DNA of 64,000 nt from Candidatus Bathyarchaeota archaeon (lineage in GTDB: Archaea; Thermoproteota; Bathyarchaeia; TCS64). Location: assembly GCA_026014875.1 (NCBI GenBank), contig JAOZHO010000015.1, positions 1-64,000 on the forward strand, given 5' to 3'. The position numbers and the translations under genes are program-made. Below are positions 17,558 through 25,862 of this stretch, piece by piece. The notes beneath the pieces are model-generated. The model was not told the DNA's origin and did not search any database. It was given only the letters and a program-made list of their open reading frames with translations. The first letter of the stretch is position 1, and the number at the start of each line of letters is the position of its first letter.

Positions 17558-18604
17558 ATGGGAACCGAGACGGAGAGAATCACGGTTCTAGGAGCGGGGG
17601 TCATGGGTCAAGGGATCGCCCAGATCGCCGCCGCAGCAGGGTTCCATGTCGTCATCCGGGACATCTCCCAAGAGTTCATCGACAAGGCCAGAAACGGGAT
17701 CGAGAGGAATCTGAAGCGCCAAGTCGAGAGAGGAAGAATGGCCGAGGAGGACGCCAAGCGGGTCCTTGAAAAGGTCTCCTTCACCCTCAACCTGGAGGAC
17801 GCAGTGAGAGAAGCTGACATCATCATCGAGGCGATCCCCGAGAGAATGGAGCTCAAGAAGAGGGTCTGGGCCAAGGTTTCGAGTCATGCGAGGGAGGACG
17901 CCATCCTCGCCACCAACACCTCCAGCCTGAGCATCTCCGAGATCGCCGAGGCCGTCGACCGCCCCGAACGCTTCGTGGGGATGCACTTCTTCAACCCCCC
18001 GACGATCATGCGCCTCGTGGAGGTCATCCCGGGGAAAAAGACCGGGAGAGAAGCAGTTGAAAAAACCATTTCCCTATCGGAGCGGCTGGGAAAAACGCCC
18101 GTCGAGGTCAAACGAGACGTGGTCGGGTTCATCGTGAACAGAATCCTGGTCACATACCTCAACGAGGCCACCAAGCTCCTCGAGACAGGAAAATATTCGA
18201 AGGGGCAGATCGACGGAGCGATGCAGCACGAGGCCGGGATGCCCCTGGGGCCTTTCATGCTCTCAGACCTCATCGGCATCGACATCGTCCGCCACGTCCT
18301 CAAGGTCTTCGAAGAGAACCTGGGCCCCCAATACAAACCCGCGGACTCGATCGAGAACCTCTTCCAGGAGAAAAACCTCGGGAGGAAGACGGGGAGAGGC
18401 TTCTACAGCTATGTGGATAGGCCTTCAGTAACTCCCCAGGATGGAGAAGGATTCGACGTCGACCTGCTGCTGGACCCGTTCATTGCTGAGGCGGAGCTAG
18501 TCGTCGCGGAAGGGATCGCAGACGAGGAGTCGGTTGACACGGCGGTCAAGCTAGGGGGAAATATCCCGAAAGGCCCATTCGAGATGAAGAAGGATAGAGG
18601 CTAG
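17558..18604 (+). CDS. 3-hydroxyacyl-CoA dehydrogenase
   Basis: 348 residues. The NAD-binding domain has ITVLGAGVMGQGIAQIAA. The catalytic-site region includes MHFFNPPTIMRLVEVIPG with the catalytic histidine, and VVGFIVNRI follows. The C-terminal domain includes AGMPLGPFMLSDLIGIDI and KTGRGFYSY. It carries out the third step of beta-oxidation or its reverse. A second short C-terminal repeat (about 300-348) follows, as in some longer archaeal forms. It is divergent from etfBA. No enoyl-CoA hydratase is fused or adjacent. Confidence 0.93.
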   Translation: MGTETERITVLGAGVMGQGIAQIAAAAGFHVVIRDISQEFIDKARNGIERNLKRQVERGRMAEEDAKRVLEKVSFTLNLEDAVREADIIIEAIPERMELKKRVWAKVSSHAREDAILATNTSSLSISEIAEAVDRPERFVGMHFFNPPTIMRLVEVIPGKKTGREAVEKTISLSERLGKTPVEVKRDVVGFIVNRILVTYLNEATKLLETGKYSKGQIDGAMQHEAGMPLGPFMLSDLIGIDIVRHVLKVFEENLGPQYKPADSIENLFQEKNLGRKTGRGFYSYVDRPSVTPQDGEGFDVDLLLDPFIAEAELVVAEGIADEESVDTAVKLGGNIPKGPFEMKKDRG

Positions 18605-18628
18605 GCTAAGACCCCACTCCGGAAGCGG

Positions 18629-19006
18629 TTAGACAAGCTTGAAGCAGAGAGCAGTCTTCTCTCCCTCTTTCACGAACTCGGCGACAACCCGTGCACCAAC
18701 GGATAGCGTATCGCCGTCGTCCACCTCCAGGACCAGACCCGTGACGCTCAGGCCATCATCGAGCTTCACCACAGCAACCGCGTAGGGCGAGCTCCCCACC
18801 ATGGTGGAGAGGGGCACATGGACAACGGTGAAAGCCCGGATAACTCCATCCCCAGAGACATCCTCCCAGGTCATCTCAGATCCGCCACACCCTGGACAAA
18901 CGGGTCGAGGAGGGAGATGAAGGGCACCGCATTTCGCACACTTTGAGCCCCTGATCTTTCCCTCAACCAGATAGTCCGCGTAGTTCTTCGAAGTGAATTC
19001 AGACAT
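18629..19006 (-). CDS. DUF35 OB-fold/zinc-ribbon acyl-CoA-associated protein
   Basis: 125 residues. A rubredoxin-like zinc ribbon (CAKCGALHLPPRPVCPGCGG, near residues 22-41) is followed by an OB-fold domain (VIRAFTVVHVPLSTMVGSSP). Such proteins act with thiolases or HMG-CoA synthase and help channel acyl-CoA between enzymes. The ATG at 19006 is preceded by GGAGGTGA, whose final TGA is the stop of the thiolase gene, so the two are coupled. A GTG 9 bases upstream is less likely. Confidence 0.92.
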   Translation of the reverse strand: MSEFTSKNYADYLVEGKIRGSKCAKCGALHLPPRPVCPGCGGSEMTWEDVSGDGVIRAFTVVHVPLSTMVGSSPYAVAVVKLDDGLSVTGLVLEVDDGDTLSVGARVVAEFVKEGEKTALCFKLV

Positions 19007-19011
19007 ACACG

Positions 19012-20247
19012 TCACCTCCCGTATACCTGGACGGACACCGTCGCCCCTGACGCCCCGACATTGTGGGCCAAGCCAATCTCCGCCCCCGCAACTTGATGCC
19101 TCCCCGCCTCTCCCCGTAACTGCTTGAAAATCTCGTATGCCATCGCCGCCCCCGTCGCCCCCACGGGATGCCCCTTAGCCTTGAGCCCGCCATCGGGATT
19201 CACGGATATTTCCCCATCCAACCCCGTCCTTCCCTCAACTGCGGCTCTACCTCCCTCCCCCTTCGGGAAGAATCCCAGATCCTCTGTAGCCATCAGCTCC
19301 GCTATCGTGAAGCAGTCGTGGACATCAGCCACGTCTATGTCATCTGCCTGGACTCCCGCAATCTTGTATGCCTGATCCGATGCCAACCGTGTTGCCCTGA
19401 GAGAGGTCAGACTCTCCCTGTCGTGGAGGGCCATGGCGTCGGAGGCCTGACCGATCCCACGGATATATACCGGGGAGTCGGTGAACTCCCGCACCCTTTC
19501 ACCCGCCGCGAGGATCAAGACAGATGCGCCGTCGGATATGGGGCAACAGTCAAACAAGCGTAGGGGATATGCGATGTACGGATTCAGGGATGATCTGAGG
19601 AACTCGAGCTCGTCTCCGAAGCTCATTTGGTTCCTTTCCCCCAGACTCGAGGCGATATCCATGACCTCCCGCTGGAAATGCGCCTTGGGATTCAACGAGC
19701 CGTTGTGATGGTTCTTGATGGCTATAGCAGCCAACTGCTCCCAGCTAGAACCATACTCGGCGAAGTGGGCGCTCGCCAGAGCCGCATAGAGTCCCGGGAA
19801 CGTGAACCCGGCGCCTACCTCGTATACCGCGTCCGCAGCCATCGCGAGGGTGTCAGTGACCCCCTCAGTGGTCAACCCCCTCATCTTCTCCACGCCTCCC
19901 ACCATCACGACGTCGTAGGCACCCGAAGCGATCGCCATCGCTGCCAAGTTGACTGCGACCCCAGAGCTGGCGCAGGCATCCTCGATCCTCGACGCGGCAA
20001 CGGGGGTTATCCCCACCCAGTCAGCCATGAGGGCGGCCGTGTGGGACTGCCCCTCGAAAGCGTCACTTGAGAAGTTCCCGACGAAGAGGGCTTCCACGTC
20101 CTTGAGATCGAATCCGTTGTCCACCGAACACTTCGCCTCGAGGGCGGCCTCCACGAAGAGCTCCCTGCTGGTCCTTTCAGCGTGTATCCTATGATGGAAA
20201 CGGGTCATCCCCCCTCCGACGACCGCGACATCCCTTGAAAGTCTCAT
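19012..20247 (-). CDS. Thiolase family protein (acetyl-CoA C-acyltransferase, SCP-x-like)
   Basis: About 411 residues. The nucleophilic cysteine is in IEDACASSGVAVNLA, and the other thiolase active-site regions are VADVHDCFTIAELM, GGLKAKGHPVGATGAA and NVGASGATVSV. It would cleave 3-ketoacyl-CoA or condense two acyl-CoAs with the help of the DUF35 partner. The ATG at 20247 (MRLSRDVAVVGGGMTRF) fits the family start; the upstream frame does not. It is divergent from a RAM-domain gene. Confidence 0.92.
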   Translation of the reverse strand: MRLSRDVAVVGGGMTRFHHRIHAERTSRELFVEAALEAKCSVDNGFDLKDVEALFVGNFSSDAFEGQSHTAALMADWVGITPVAASRIEDACASSGVAVNLAAMAIASGAYDVVMVGGVEKMRGLTTEGVTDTLAMAADAVYEVGAGFTFPGLYAALASAHFAEYGSSWEQLAAIAIKNHHNGSLNPKAHFQREVMDIASSLGERNQMSFGDELEFLRSSLNPYIAYPLRLFDCCPISDGASVLILAAGERVREFTDSPVYIRGIGQASDAMALHDRESLTSLRATRLASDQAYKIAGVQADDIDVADVHDCFTIAELMATEDLGFFPKGEGGRAAVEGRTGLDGEISVNPDGGLKAKGHPVGATGAAMAYEIFKQLRGEAGRHQVAGAEIGLAHNVGASGATVSVQVYGR

Positions 20248-20382
20248 CTTTCCCCTCGGTTCTTCCTTCGGAGGACCGAAATTAAGAGTTGTGACGAAAT
20301 CGAGTTCGACATATGTCGAAATCATCCTGGGGGTTTCCCTAGAAAACCTTAAACCGTCTGAAACTATGGATCACGAGAGATT

Positions 20383-20610
20383 ATGAACGTGGCCTTCGTT
20401 TTAATAAACACGGACTTGGGTGCCGATGCAGAGGTAGGCGAAGCGCTCCGCAAGATCGATGAGGTCAAAGAGGTCTACGGTGTCTACGGTGTCTATGACA
20501 TCGTCGTGAGGATCGAGGCCGACACCCTAGAGCTGCTCAAGGACACCATCAGCTCCAAGATAAGGACTCTGGATAACGTGAAATCGACACTCACCATGAT
20601 TGTCGTCTAG
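20383..20610 (+). CDS. Stand-alone Lrp/AsnC ligand-binding (RAM) domain protein
   Basis: 75 residues with only the alpha-beta RAM domain (AFVLINTDLGADAEVGEAL, then GVYDIVVRIEADTLELLKD, ending STLTMIVV). There is no DNA-binding domain. It shares the plan of the protein at 5515-5757 but differs in sequence. It is divergent from the thiolase/DUF35 pair and could sense a metabolite for it; this is inferred from position only. Confidence 0.86.
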   Translation: MNVAFVLINTDLGADAEVGEALRKIDEVKEVYGVYGVYDIVVRIEADTLELLKDTISSKIRTLDNVKSTLTMIVV

Positions 20611-20696
20611 CCTTCTCACGATCCATCCGATTGTCCAACTTTGCGTTGCAGCAGGTATCCAGTTAAATACTTGAAGCCAGTCAGTTGGTGGATTCG

Positions 20697-21230
20697 ATGA
20701 AGGATCAAAGAGGCTTCACGGCGTGGTTCACGGGCCTCCCATGCTCGGGGAAGACAACCGTAGCAGACGTCGTGGCTGAAGGACTCAAGGAGAGAGGGTA
20801 CAGAGTCGAGAGGCTCGACGGGGACATCGTGCGGAAGGGCCTGACGAGCGACCTCGGGTTCTCCAAGGAGGACAGGGACGAGAACATCAAGCGCGTCACC
20901 TTCGTAGCGAAACTTCTCACAAGGAACGAAGTAGCCGTCCTGGCTACCTTCGTCTCCCCTTATCGCGCTAGGAGAGCGAAGACCCGAGAGGAGATAGGGG
21001 AGTTCGTCGAGGTCTACACACGCACCCCGGTTGAGGTCTGCATAGAGCGAGATGTCAAGGGCATGTACAAAAAGGCCTTGGCCGGTGAGATATCCAACTT
21101 CACGGGGGTCGACGATCCCTACGAGGAACCTGAAAATCCCGAGCTCATCCTGGACACCGATAAAGAGTCCATCGAGGAGAGCGCCGGGAAAGTCCTAGAC
21201 AAGCTCGTCGAAATGGGATATATCGAATAG
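20697..21230 (+). CDS. cysC: Adenylylsulfate (APS) kinase
   Basis: About 177 residues. The P-loop is FTGLPCSGKTTVAD. Other family motifs are RLDGDIVRKGLTSDLGFSKEDRDENI and ATFVSPYRARR. The family phosphorylates adenylylsulfate to PAPS. No ATP sulfurylase is in the window, so the pathway cannot be confirmed; some archaeal relatives act on other substrates. The ATG at 20697 is taken over a GTG four codons upstream. Confidence 0.88.
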   Translation: MKDQRGFTAWFTGLPCSGKTTVADVVAEGLKERGYRVERLDGDIVRKGLTSDLGFSKEDRDENIKRVTFVAKLLTRNEVAVLATFVSPYRARRAKTREEIGEFVEVYTRTPVEVCIERDVKGMYKKALAGEISNFTGVDDPYEEPENPELILDTDKESIEESAGKVLDKLVEMGYIE

Positions 21231-21272
21231 CTCTATCATTCTATTTCATGTGTATCAGGGCACATGAACATT

Positions 21273-22238
21273 TTATGAGCCGAGCTGTTCGAGTCTAAAT
21301 TTTATTATCTGCTCGATTCCCGCAGGGATACCCCAACTGGGTTTGTATCCTAGGCCCTTTCTGATCTTTTCCAAGTTGTAGCTGAATTCCTTGGTCTCCC
21401 CAGCCCGGGGGGGCTGATTGACGATGCAAACTTCTTTCCCGGTGGATTTTCTGAGGGAATCGACGATTCGCTTGGCCAGGACGCCGATCTCCATGGTCTC
21501 TCCCCCGACGTTGTAGACCTCACTCCCTTTGGCCTTGGATTTGAGGGCGAGGATGAGGGCTCGGGCGATGTCCTCGACGTGTACGAAGTCCCTGGTGCTT
21601 GAGCCGTCCCCGTAGACGGTGAGGTCCTCCCCGTTCAGCCCCATCCTGACAAACTTGGGTATCACGGTATCATAGTTGGTGAAGAGGCCCACGCCGAAGA
21701 CGTTCCCGAAGCGGAGGCTTATGGTGGCGATCCCGTGGTTGTCGCTGAAGACATCCATCAGCCTCTCCCCCGCGAGCTTTGTGACTCCGTAAAGGTTGAG
21801 GGGCCTCAAGGGGACGCCCTCGGTGACGGGCATCTCGGCGGGCTTTCCGTAGACCGCCGCAGTTGAACAGAATACCACTTTCCCGATGCCGAGCCTCCTC
21901 GCGGCTTCGAGGACGTTGTAGGTGCCGTATACGTTGATGGAGGTGGCTTCGTCGGGTCGCTCCCTGCATTTGACGAGACCCGGGAGGGCGGCGAGGTGGG
22001 CTATCGCGTCACAGCCCTCGAAAGCCTCCACCATGAACTCTAGGTCCCTTATATCCCCCTCGAGTAAATTGGCTTCATCGCCTGCTCCCTGGGTCCTCAG
22101 GGGGCCATAGTCGCCGTTCATCAAGTTGTCGATTGAAACGACTTTGTTCTTCCCTGCAATGAGGCTCTTCACGAGTTTAGATCCGACGTATCCTGCTCCG
22201 CCTGTTACGCCGATTTTCAAAGCGATCAAGGGTTTCAT
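21273..22238 (-). CDS. NAD-dependent epimerase/dehydratase (UDP-glucose 4-epimerase-like)
   Basis: 321 residues of the extended short-chain dehydrogenase family. The NAD-binding site is GVTGGAGYVGSKLVKSL. The catalytic serine/threonine lies in FCSTAAVYG and the YxxxK pair in YGVTKLAGE. The C-terminal substrate region includes GDGSSTRDFVHVEDIARA. It likely epimerises or dehydrates a nucleotide sugar used for surface glycans. The exact sugar is unknown. A damaged porB fragment lies just upstream on the other strand. Confidence 0.88.
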   Translation of the reverse strand: MKPLIALKIGVTGGAGYVGSKLVKSLIAGKNKVVSIDNLMNGDYGPLRTQGAGDEANLLEGDIRDLEFMVEAFEGCDAIAHLAALPGLVKCRERPDEATSINVYGTYNVLEAARRLGIGKVVFCSTAAVYGKPAEMPVTEGVPLRPLNLYGVTKLAGERLMDVFSDNHGIATISLRFGNVFGVGLFTNYDTVIPKFVRMGLNGEDLTVYGDGSSTRDFVHVEDIARALILALKSKAKGSEVYNVGGETMEIGVLAKRIVDSLRKSTGKEVCIVNQPPRAGETKEFSYNLEKIRKGLGYKPSWGIPAGIEQIIKFRLEQLGS

Positions 22239-22332
22239 GGCTCAGGGGAAATATAAGATGGATTGATGGCTACAGCTAGGAGTGGCTACATGGAATAGGT
22301 ATTTCCGGTGAAACTAAAGGGAAATTAGACAA

Positions 22333-22583
22333 AGCGAAAAAGGGGTGAAGAGCATCGAGGTGATACGCCTCGGGGTTCAGACAGGGCTTGGCCCCTCTAC
22401 GAGATCGAGGGCGGAATCCTGAAGCTGACGATGAAGCCCAAGCAGAGGCCCATGGAGGACTACCTCAAGGCCCAGAACAGGTTCAGGCATCTGACGAATG
22501 ATCAGGCGAAGTACATCCAGGCCGAGACTGATCAGAAGCGGGAGAGGCTCCTCGAGCAGGACATCAAGAGGATCGTCTTCTAA
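22333..22583 (+). pseudogene. C-terminal remnant of pyruvate:ferredoxin oxidoreductase beta subunit (PorB), frameshifted
   Basis: Two adjacent frames together read like the PorB C-terminus. Frame one (22333-22388) gives SIEVIRLGVQTGL; after loss of one base near 22389, frame two gives WPLYEIEGG, KPKQRPMEDYLKAQNRFRHL and a charged helical tail ending KRIVF-stop (22581-22583). PorB proteins have the same order (IEIxRLAVQTG, WPLxEYE, KPVEDYLKLQGRF). The N-terminal thiamine-diphosphate domain is absent: a stop and the epimerase gene lie just upstream. No other POR subunit is in the window. This is a decayed relic, or a misassembly. Confidence 0.75.
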
Positions 22584-22636
22584 TCTTCTATTTTTCATCC
22601 CGAAACTATTTGTACATTCAAGTAGACCTCTTTCCG

Positions 22637-23521
22637 ATGACTAAGATCGCTGTCATCGGGCACATAGCGATCGACAAGGTCATTGATGAGACTGGGGAGA
22701 GGGTCCAGCTCGGGGGCCCCCCATCCTACATTGCTCTCTCCTTCGGGATTTTAGGAGATAGAATCCATGCGGTTTCCAAGATTGGTGATGACATCTCAAA
22801 GAAGTTCCTTAGGCAGCTAAGAGACCTCGGTATGAATGCCGGTAATATGATCGTCGATGGGGCAGAGACCACCAGGTTCATCCTCGATTACACCCAGGAA
22901 ATGAGAGTTTTAGGCGTGGAGAGCGTCTGCGAAAAGATTGGCTCAAATGACATCGAGGACCTTCCCGATGCAGCGCTGATAACGCCGATAATAGGGGAGC
23001 TCACGGAGAGCGCGGTTGAAGCCATCCAGTCGGACGTTTTGGCTTTGGATCCCCAAGGGTTTCTGAGGAGGCCCCTTGATGATGGTTCGATTCAGCTCCA
23101 GCCTTGGCGTGATAGAGAGCTACTGGGCAGGTTGGACGTGTTGAAGGCCTCCGCTGACGAGGTAGAGCTAATGACCGGGGAGTCTGACCCACGGAGAGGG
23201 ATCGAGAAGATAAGGAGGTTAGGGGCGAGTGTGGCGGTCACCACTCTGGGTCAGAAGGGTTCGCTCGTCGCTTTTGGAGGGAGGCTGTCCCAGGTGCCGG
23301 CTTACGATAACGATGTGCGGGACTCCACGGGAGCCGGGGACATCTTCCTCGGGTCGTTCATGTCAGAGTACCTCAGGGGCGAGGACCCCGTATGGTGCGC
23401 CTGCGTGGGATCGGCCGTGGCTTCTCTGGTCGTTGAAACTTTTGGTGCAAGGATAGATTCATCGAAAAGGGATGTGTTTCGCCGTGCAGAAGAGCTGCTC
23501 GACAGTGTCGTGAGAGTCTAG
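22637..23521 (+). CDS. PfkB-family carbohydrate/nucleoside kinase
   Basis: About 294 residues. The N-terminus has the glycine pair (GGPPSYIALSFGILG) typical of ribokinase-type enzymes, and the C-terminal signature with the catalytic aspartate is DSTGAGDIFLGSFMSEYL near residue 232. The substrate (sugar or nucleoside) is not clear. The ATG at 22637 is chosen over a TTG nine codons upstream. Its 3' end overlaps the convergent small membrane-protein gene by 4 bases. Confidence 0.87.
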   Translation: MTKIAVIGHIAIDKVIDETGERVQLGGPPSYIALSFGILGDRIHAVSKIGDDISKKFLRQLRDLGMNAGNMIVDGAETTRFILDYTQEMRVLGVESVCEKIGSNDIEDLPDAALITPIIGELTESAVEAIQSDVLALDPQGFLRRPLDDGSIQLQPWRDRELLGRLDVLKASADEVELMTGESDPRRGIEKIRRLGASVAVTTLGQKGSLVAFGGRLSQVPAYDNDVRDSTGAGDIFLGSFMSEYLRGEDPVWCACVGSAVASLVVETFGARIDSSKRDVFRRAEELLDSVVRV

Positions 23522-23874
23522 GAGAATCTGCGTCTGGCGATAAAGTAGACTCCGAGGGCGAAGAGCAGGTTGACGCTCCAGGTTCCGAAGACGGATATCA
23601 CCAGGTTACCAGAGCCGTCTCCAGCGACTAGGACGTCTCCTTGAGCTTCCGCCGCATCTCCGGAGAATGTTCCATCTGGCTCGGTTGCCGAGGCAGAGGC
23701 ATCATCAATTGGAGCCTCCGCGTTCTCCTGTCCGGGTGCCTTCACCAGCTCACGGTCTCCACCGGACTCGCCGAACATGGGGGTGGCCAACTGGCTGGGG
23801 ACCGCAGATACCAAGAGGTAGCCCAGGGATATCGCGAGCACTGCGTAGACTAGGGCCCTGTTCTGCATCGTCAT
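23518..23874 (-). CDS. Small secreted/membrane protein with N- and C-terminal hydrophobic segments
   Basis: 118 residues, family not recognised. A hydrophobic segment (about residues 7-25, ALVYAVLAISLGYLLVSAVP) looks like a signal peptide or membrane anchor. A polar, acidic, low-complexity stretch follows (about 30-85). A second hydrophobic segment (about 92-113) ends in ARRRFS. This plan resembles surface proteins anchored by a C-terminal helix and basic tail, but no PGF- or PEF-type sorting motif is seen. It lies downstream of a membrane-tethered regulator on the same strand. Confidence 0.55.
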   Translation of the reverse strand: MTMQNRALVYAVLAISLGYLLVSAVPSQLATPMFGESGGDRELVKAPGQENAEAPIDDASASATEPDGTFSGDAAEAQGDVLVAGDGSGNLVISVFGTWSVNLLFALGVYFIARRRFS

Positions 23875-23940
23875 TCACTATCCGCAGCGTCGGTCTTAAT
23901 ACTACAGTTTAGAACAGTGAATGTCTCCTCGTGAAGGGGC

Positions 23941-23958
23941 TGTTCGAATAGTAGAACA
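23941..23958. promoter_or_regulatory. Inverted repeat TGTTC-N8-GAACA
   Basis: The dyad sits 67 bases before the start of the small membrane protein. A related GAACA occurs in TTTAGAACAG near 23912, within the presumed promoter. It could be an operator; this is inference from symmetry and position. Confidence 0.25.
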
Positions 23959-23977
23959 AAACCTCGCGAGAATTTAC

Positions 23978-24418
23978 TCACCGCGGCCTATCCCTCCATA
24001 GCCGATATGTTTCGTACCACAGTATCACGAGGGGCACGAGCCCGAAGATCACCGTCGTGATATACATCTCCGTTGGATTGAACGGGTTCTGGAGCAGAAA
24101 AGTCGCTAGCATCGTGGTCACGAGCACGGCGTAGAAGAGGTAGCGGGGGAGCATCACCCCTCCGACGGAGACGAACTGCTTCAGTACGCCCACCCGGACC
24201 TCCCGGATGAGGCTGTAATCTCCCCTGATGCTCTCGACGAGCCCCAAGTCCTTGAGCTTGTTGAGGTGATACGATGAGACACTGGGGCTGCTGAACCCCA
24301 AGGCCCTCTGGACCGCCCGAACCCCCACAGATGACTCTTTCGATTTGAGGATGTGCATGTAGACGAGGAGCGTCTTCCCCTTGAGCTCCGACTCGATGAT
24401 TTCCTCGTCAGAAGCCAA
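23978..24418 (-). CDS. Membrane-anchored winged-helix regulator
   Basis: 146 residues. The N-terminal about 75 residues form an ArsR/MarR-like winged helix: LLVYMHILKSKESSVGVRAV, the recognition segment SSPSVSSYHLNKLKDLGLV, and a short wing. Two transmembrane helices follow (about 92-110 and 117-135). DNA-binding domains tethered this way are common in Archaea and may signal membrane or redox state. The gene downstream encodes a secreted/membrane protein, a natural candidate target. Confidence 0.75.
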   Translation of the reverse strand: MASDEEIIESELKGKTLLVYMHILKSKESSVGVRAVQRALGFSSPSVSSYHLNKLKDLGLVESIRGDYSLIREVRVGVLKQFVSVGGVMLPRYLFYAVLVTTMLATFLLQNPFNPTEMYITTVIFGLVPLVILWYETYRLWRDRPR

Positions 24419-24469
24419 GCTGAAACCTCTCTAAACTAGGCTGACGCCTGAAATAAAACCGTTGGGTCC

Positions 24470-25315
24470 TCAGCGGAGCATCCCGATGAGGGCGAGGGCG
24501 GCGCTCAGGACCTCCTCGGGCCTCACATTCGCGCTCCCCTGCTCCGGGATCACGTTCGCAGTGAAATCGAAGACCTTACCCACTTCCAGTTTTTCCCTGG
24601 ATAGTATCTCTTGGAGCCCTTCTCGGGGTGAACTAAAGGCGATCAAGACGCTCTTCGCCTCAGATAAACGAGCTCTGAACTCAGGTTCGAGGTCCCTGAA
24701 AGGAGGGCCAAGGTTCGATGTCGCAAGCGTTAGATCGAAATCTCCTTTTGAGGCGAGCTTTCCCAGTCCTCCGCCAATTATGTGGATACCGAAGCCCCAA
24801 TAAGAATTAATGTCCTTTCTCTTGGCGAATCTCCCTAGTAGCATCGGCTGGACGCGTATTATGCATACTGTCGTCCGCCCGCCAATGGAGGGCCCACGCC
24901 CGGTTACCCTTACGGGAGTCTCGACGCCTATCTCGATGAGATATTCTCCGTTTTCCTCCGAGAGCACGACCCCCTCCCTGAACTCTCCTACATCGATATT
25001 GCTTAAGTTTCGCTCCAAGGGGTGGTGAGGGGTCCTGAGGGGCGGGAGGATACCGACGAATTTCAGTTCCTCCATCATCCTAAAGAGGTTCTTCCGGAGA
25101 TATTGCGGGGTCTCAATATAGCTTAGGATGAGCCGGATTAGTCTGGACTCGTCCGGGGAGTCCCTGTAGATGTATATGTCCTCGACTCTGTGGATGGCCG
25201 CAAGCCTGGCGACTTGGCCGATGACAATCGTCTTCTCCTTCAGGGGGGGAGCCTCGGAGACGATGGATGAGGGGATCGCTATTGATAGTTTGTAGTCTCT
25301 TCGATTCGGAATCAT
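24470..25315 (-). CDS. SPOUT-family (DUF171, SPOUT1-like) putative RNA methyltransferase
   Basis: 281 residues. The opening KLSIAIPSSIVSEAPPLKEKT, the VEDIYIYRD strand, the QYLRKNLF motif, the LPPLRTPHHP loop and an inserted beta domain (GEFREGVVL to IGVETPVRVTGRG) match the DUF171 family of SPOUT proteins. The C-terminal knotted region has SVLIAFSSPREGLQEIL. The methyl donor would be SAM and the substrate RNA, by family. It overlaps the downstream RNase-H-fold-like gene by 4 bases. Confidence 0.82.
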   Translation of the reverse strand: MIPNRRDYKLSIAIPSSIVSEAPPLKEKTIVIGQVARLAAIHRVEDIYIYRDSPDESRLIRLILSYIETPQYLRKNLFRMMEELKFVGILPPLRTPHHPLERNLSNIDVGEFREGVVLSEENGEYLIEIGVETPVRVTGRGPSIGGRTTVCIIRVQPMLLGRFAKRKDINSYWGFGIHIIGGGLGKLASKGDFDLTLATSNLGPPFRDLEPEFRARLSEAKSVLIAFSSPREGLQEILSREKLEVGKVFDFTANVIPEQGSANVRPEEVLSAALALIGMLR

Positions 25316-25776
25316 TTGGAAACCCTTCCTTCTCTCAATCTAGGCCATGAAGCCCAGCCGGTCTTAACGAACCGCTCCCTCTCCACGAGGTCCTCGTGCA
25401 CCCATGCGAGGAAAGAGTTGAAGCTCCGCATCGAAGCGACAGTGGTCATGTCTCCGATACCGAGGCGGACGAGGCTCTTAAGGAATTCCCTCTCGGCCAG
25501 CTCCTGGGTCGGGCCCACAATCTTGGCACCCTCCACGGTGTAGCCCTCCTCGATCAACGCCTCCCGGGCCCTCGAGAAGATATATCCGGTGCAGATGTGG
25601 ATGGGCTCATCCTGGGAGACGCGAAGCCTTTCCATGCCCTCCGCCACCACCTTGAGAGCCTGGACGAGATACGCTTTCGTCTTGAATATACCACCCTGAA
25701 ACAGAGTCAGGGATATCTCTCCAGAGTAGGATTCCCCCGTCTCGACCCGGCGCATCACCACGACGGCGCCGCCCAA
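25312..25776 (-). CDS. Uncharacterised protein, RNase-H-fold-like, probably lacking its true N-terminus
   Basis: The open frame gives 154 residues from a TTG, or 147 from the ATG at 25755. The order of elements (GGAVVVMRRVETGE strand, ISLTLFQGG strand, a long helix with YLVQALKVVAEGMERL, then IHICTGYIFSRAREAL) resembles an RNase H-type fold. In the same frame upstream, an ATG at 25836 starts MVVEVDDTR, followed by TGA (25807-25809), GGR, TAA (25795-25797) and SGWGDLLGG. Since a TATA box is correctly spaced for 25836, the gene may once have started there. No family name can be given. Confidence 0.55.
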   Translation of the reverse strand: MGGAVVVMRRVETGESYSGEISLTLFQGGIFKTKAYLVQALKVVAEGMERLRVSQDEPIHICTGYIFSRAREALIEEGYTVEGAKIVGPTQELAEREFLKSLVRLGIGDMTTVASMRSFNSFLAWVHEDLVERERFVKTGWASWPRLREGRVSK

Positions 25777-25800
25777 CAGGTCGCCCCAGCCTGATTAACG

Positions 25801-25814
25801 CCCGCCTCAGCGGG
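25801..25814. repeat. Small hairpin interrupting an N-terminal coding frame
   Basis: CCCGC-CTCA-GCGGG is a 5-bp perfect dyad. It holds or adjoins two stop codons (25807-25809 and 25795-25797 on the minus strand) in the frame that otherwise joins MVVEVDDTR to SGWGDLL. It could be a short insertion. Confidence 0.35.
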
Positions 25815-25862
25815 TATCGTCCACCTCGACGACCATAACACTCTGCCAAAGAGGTTACGTGA

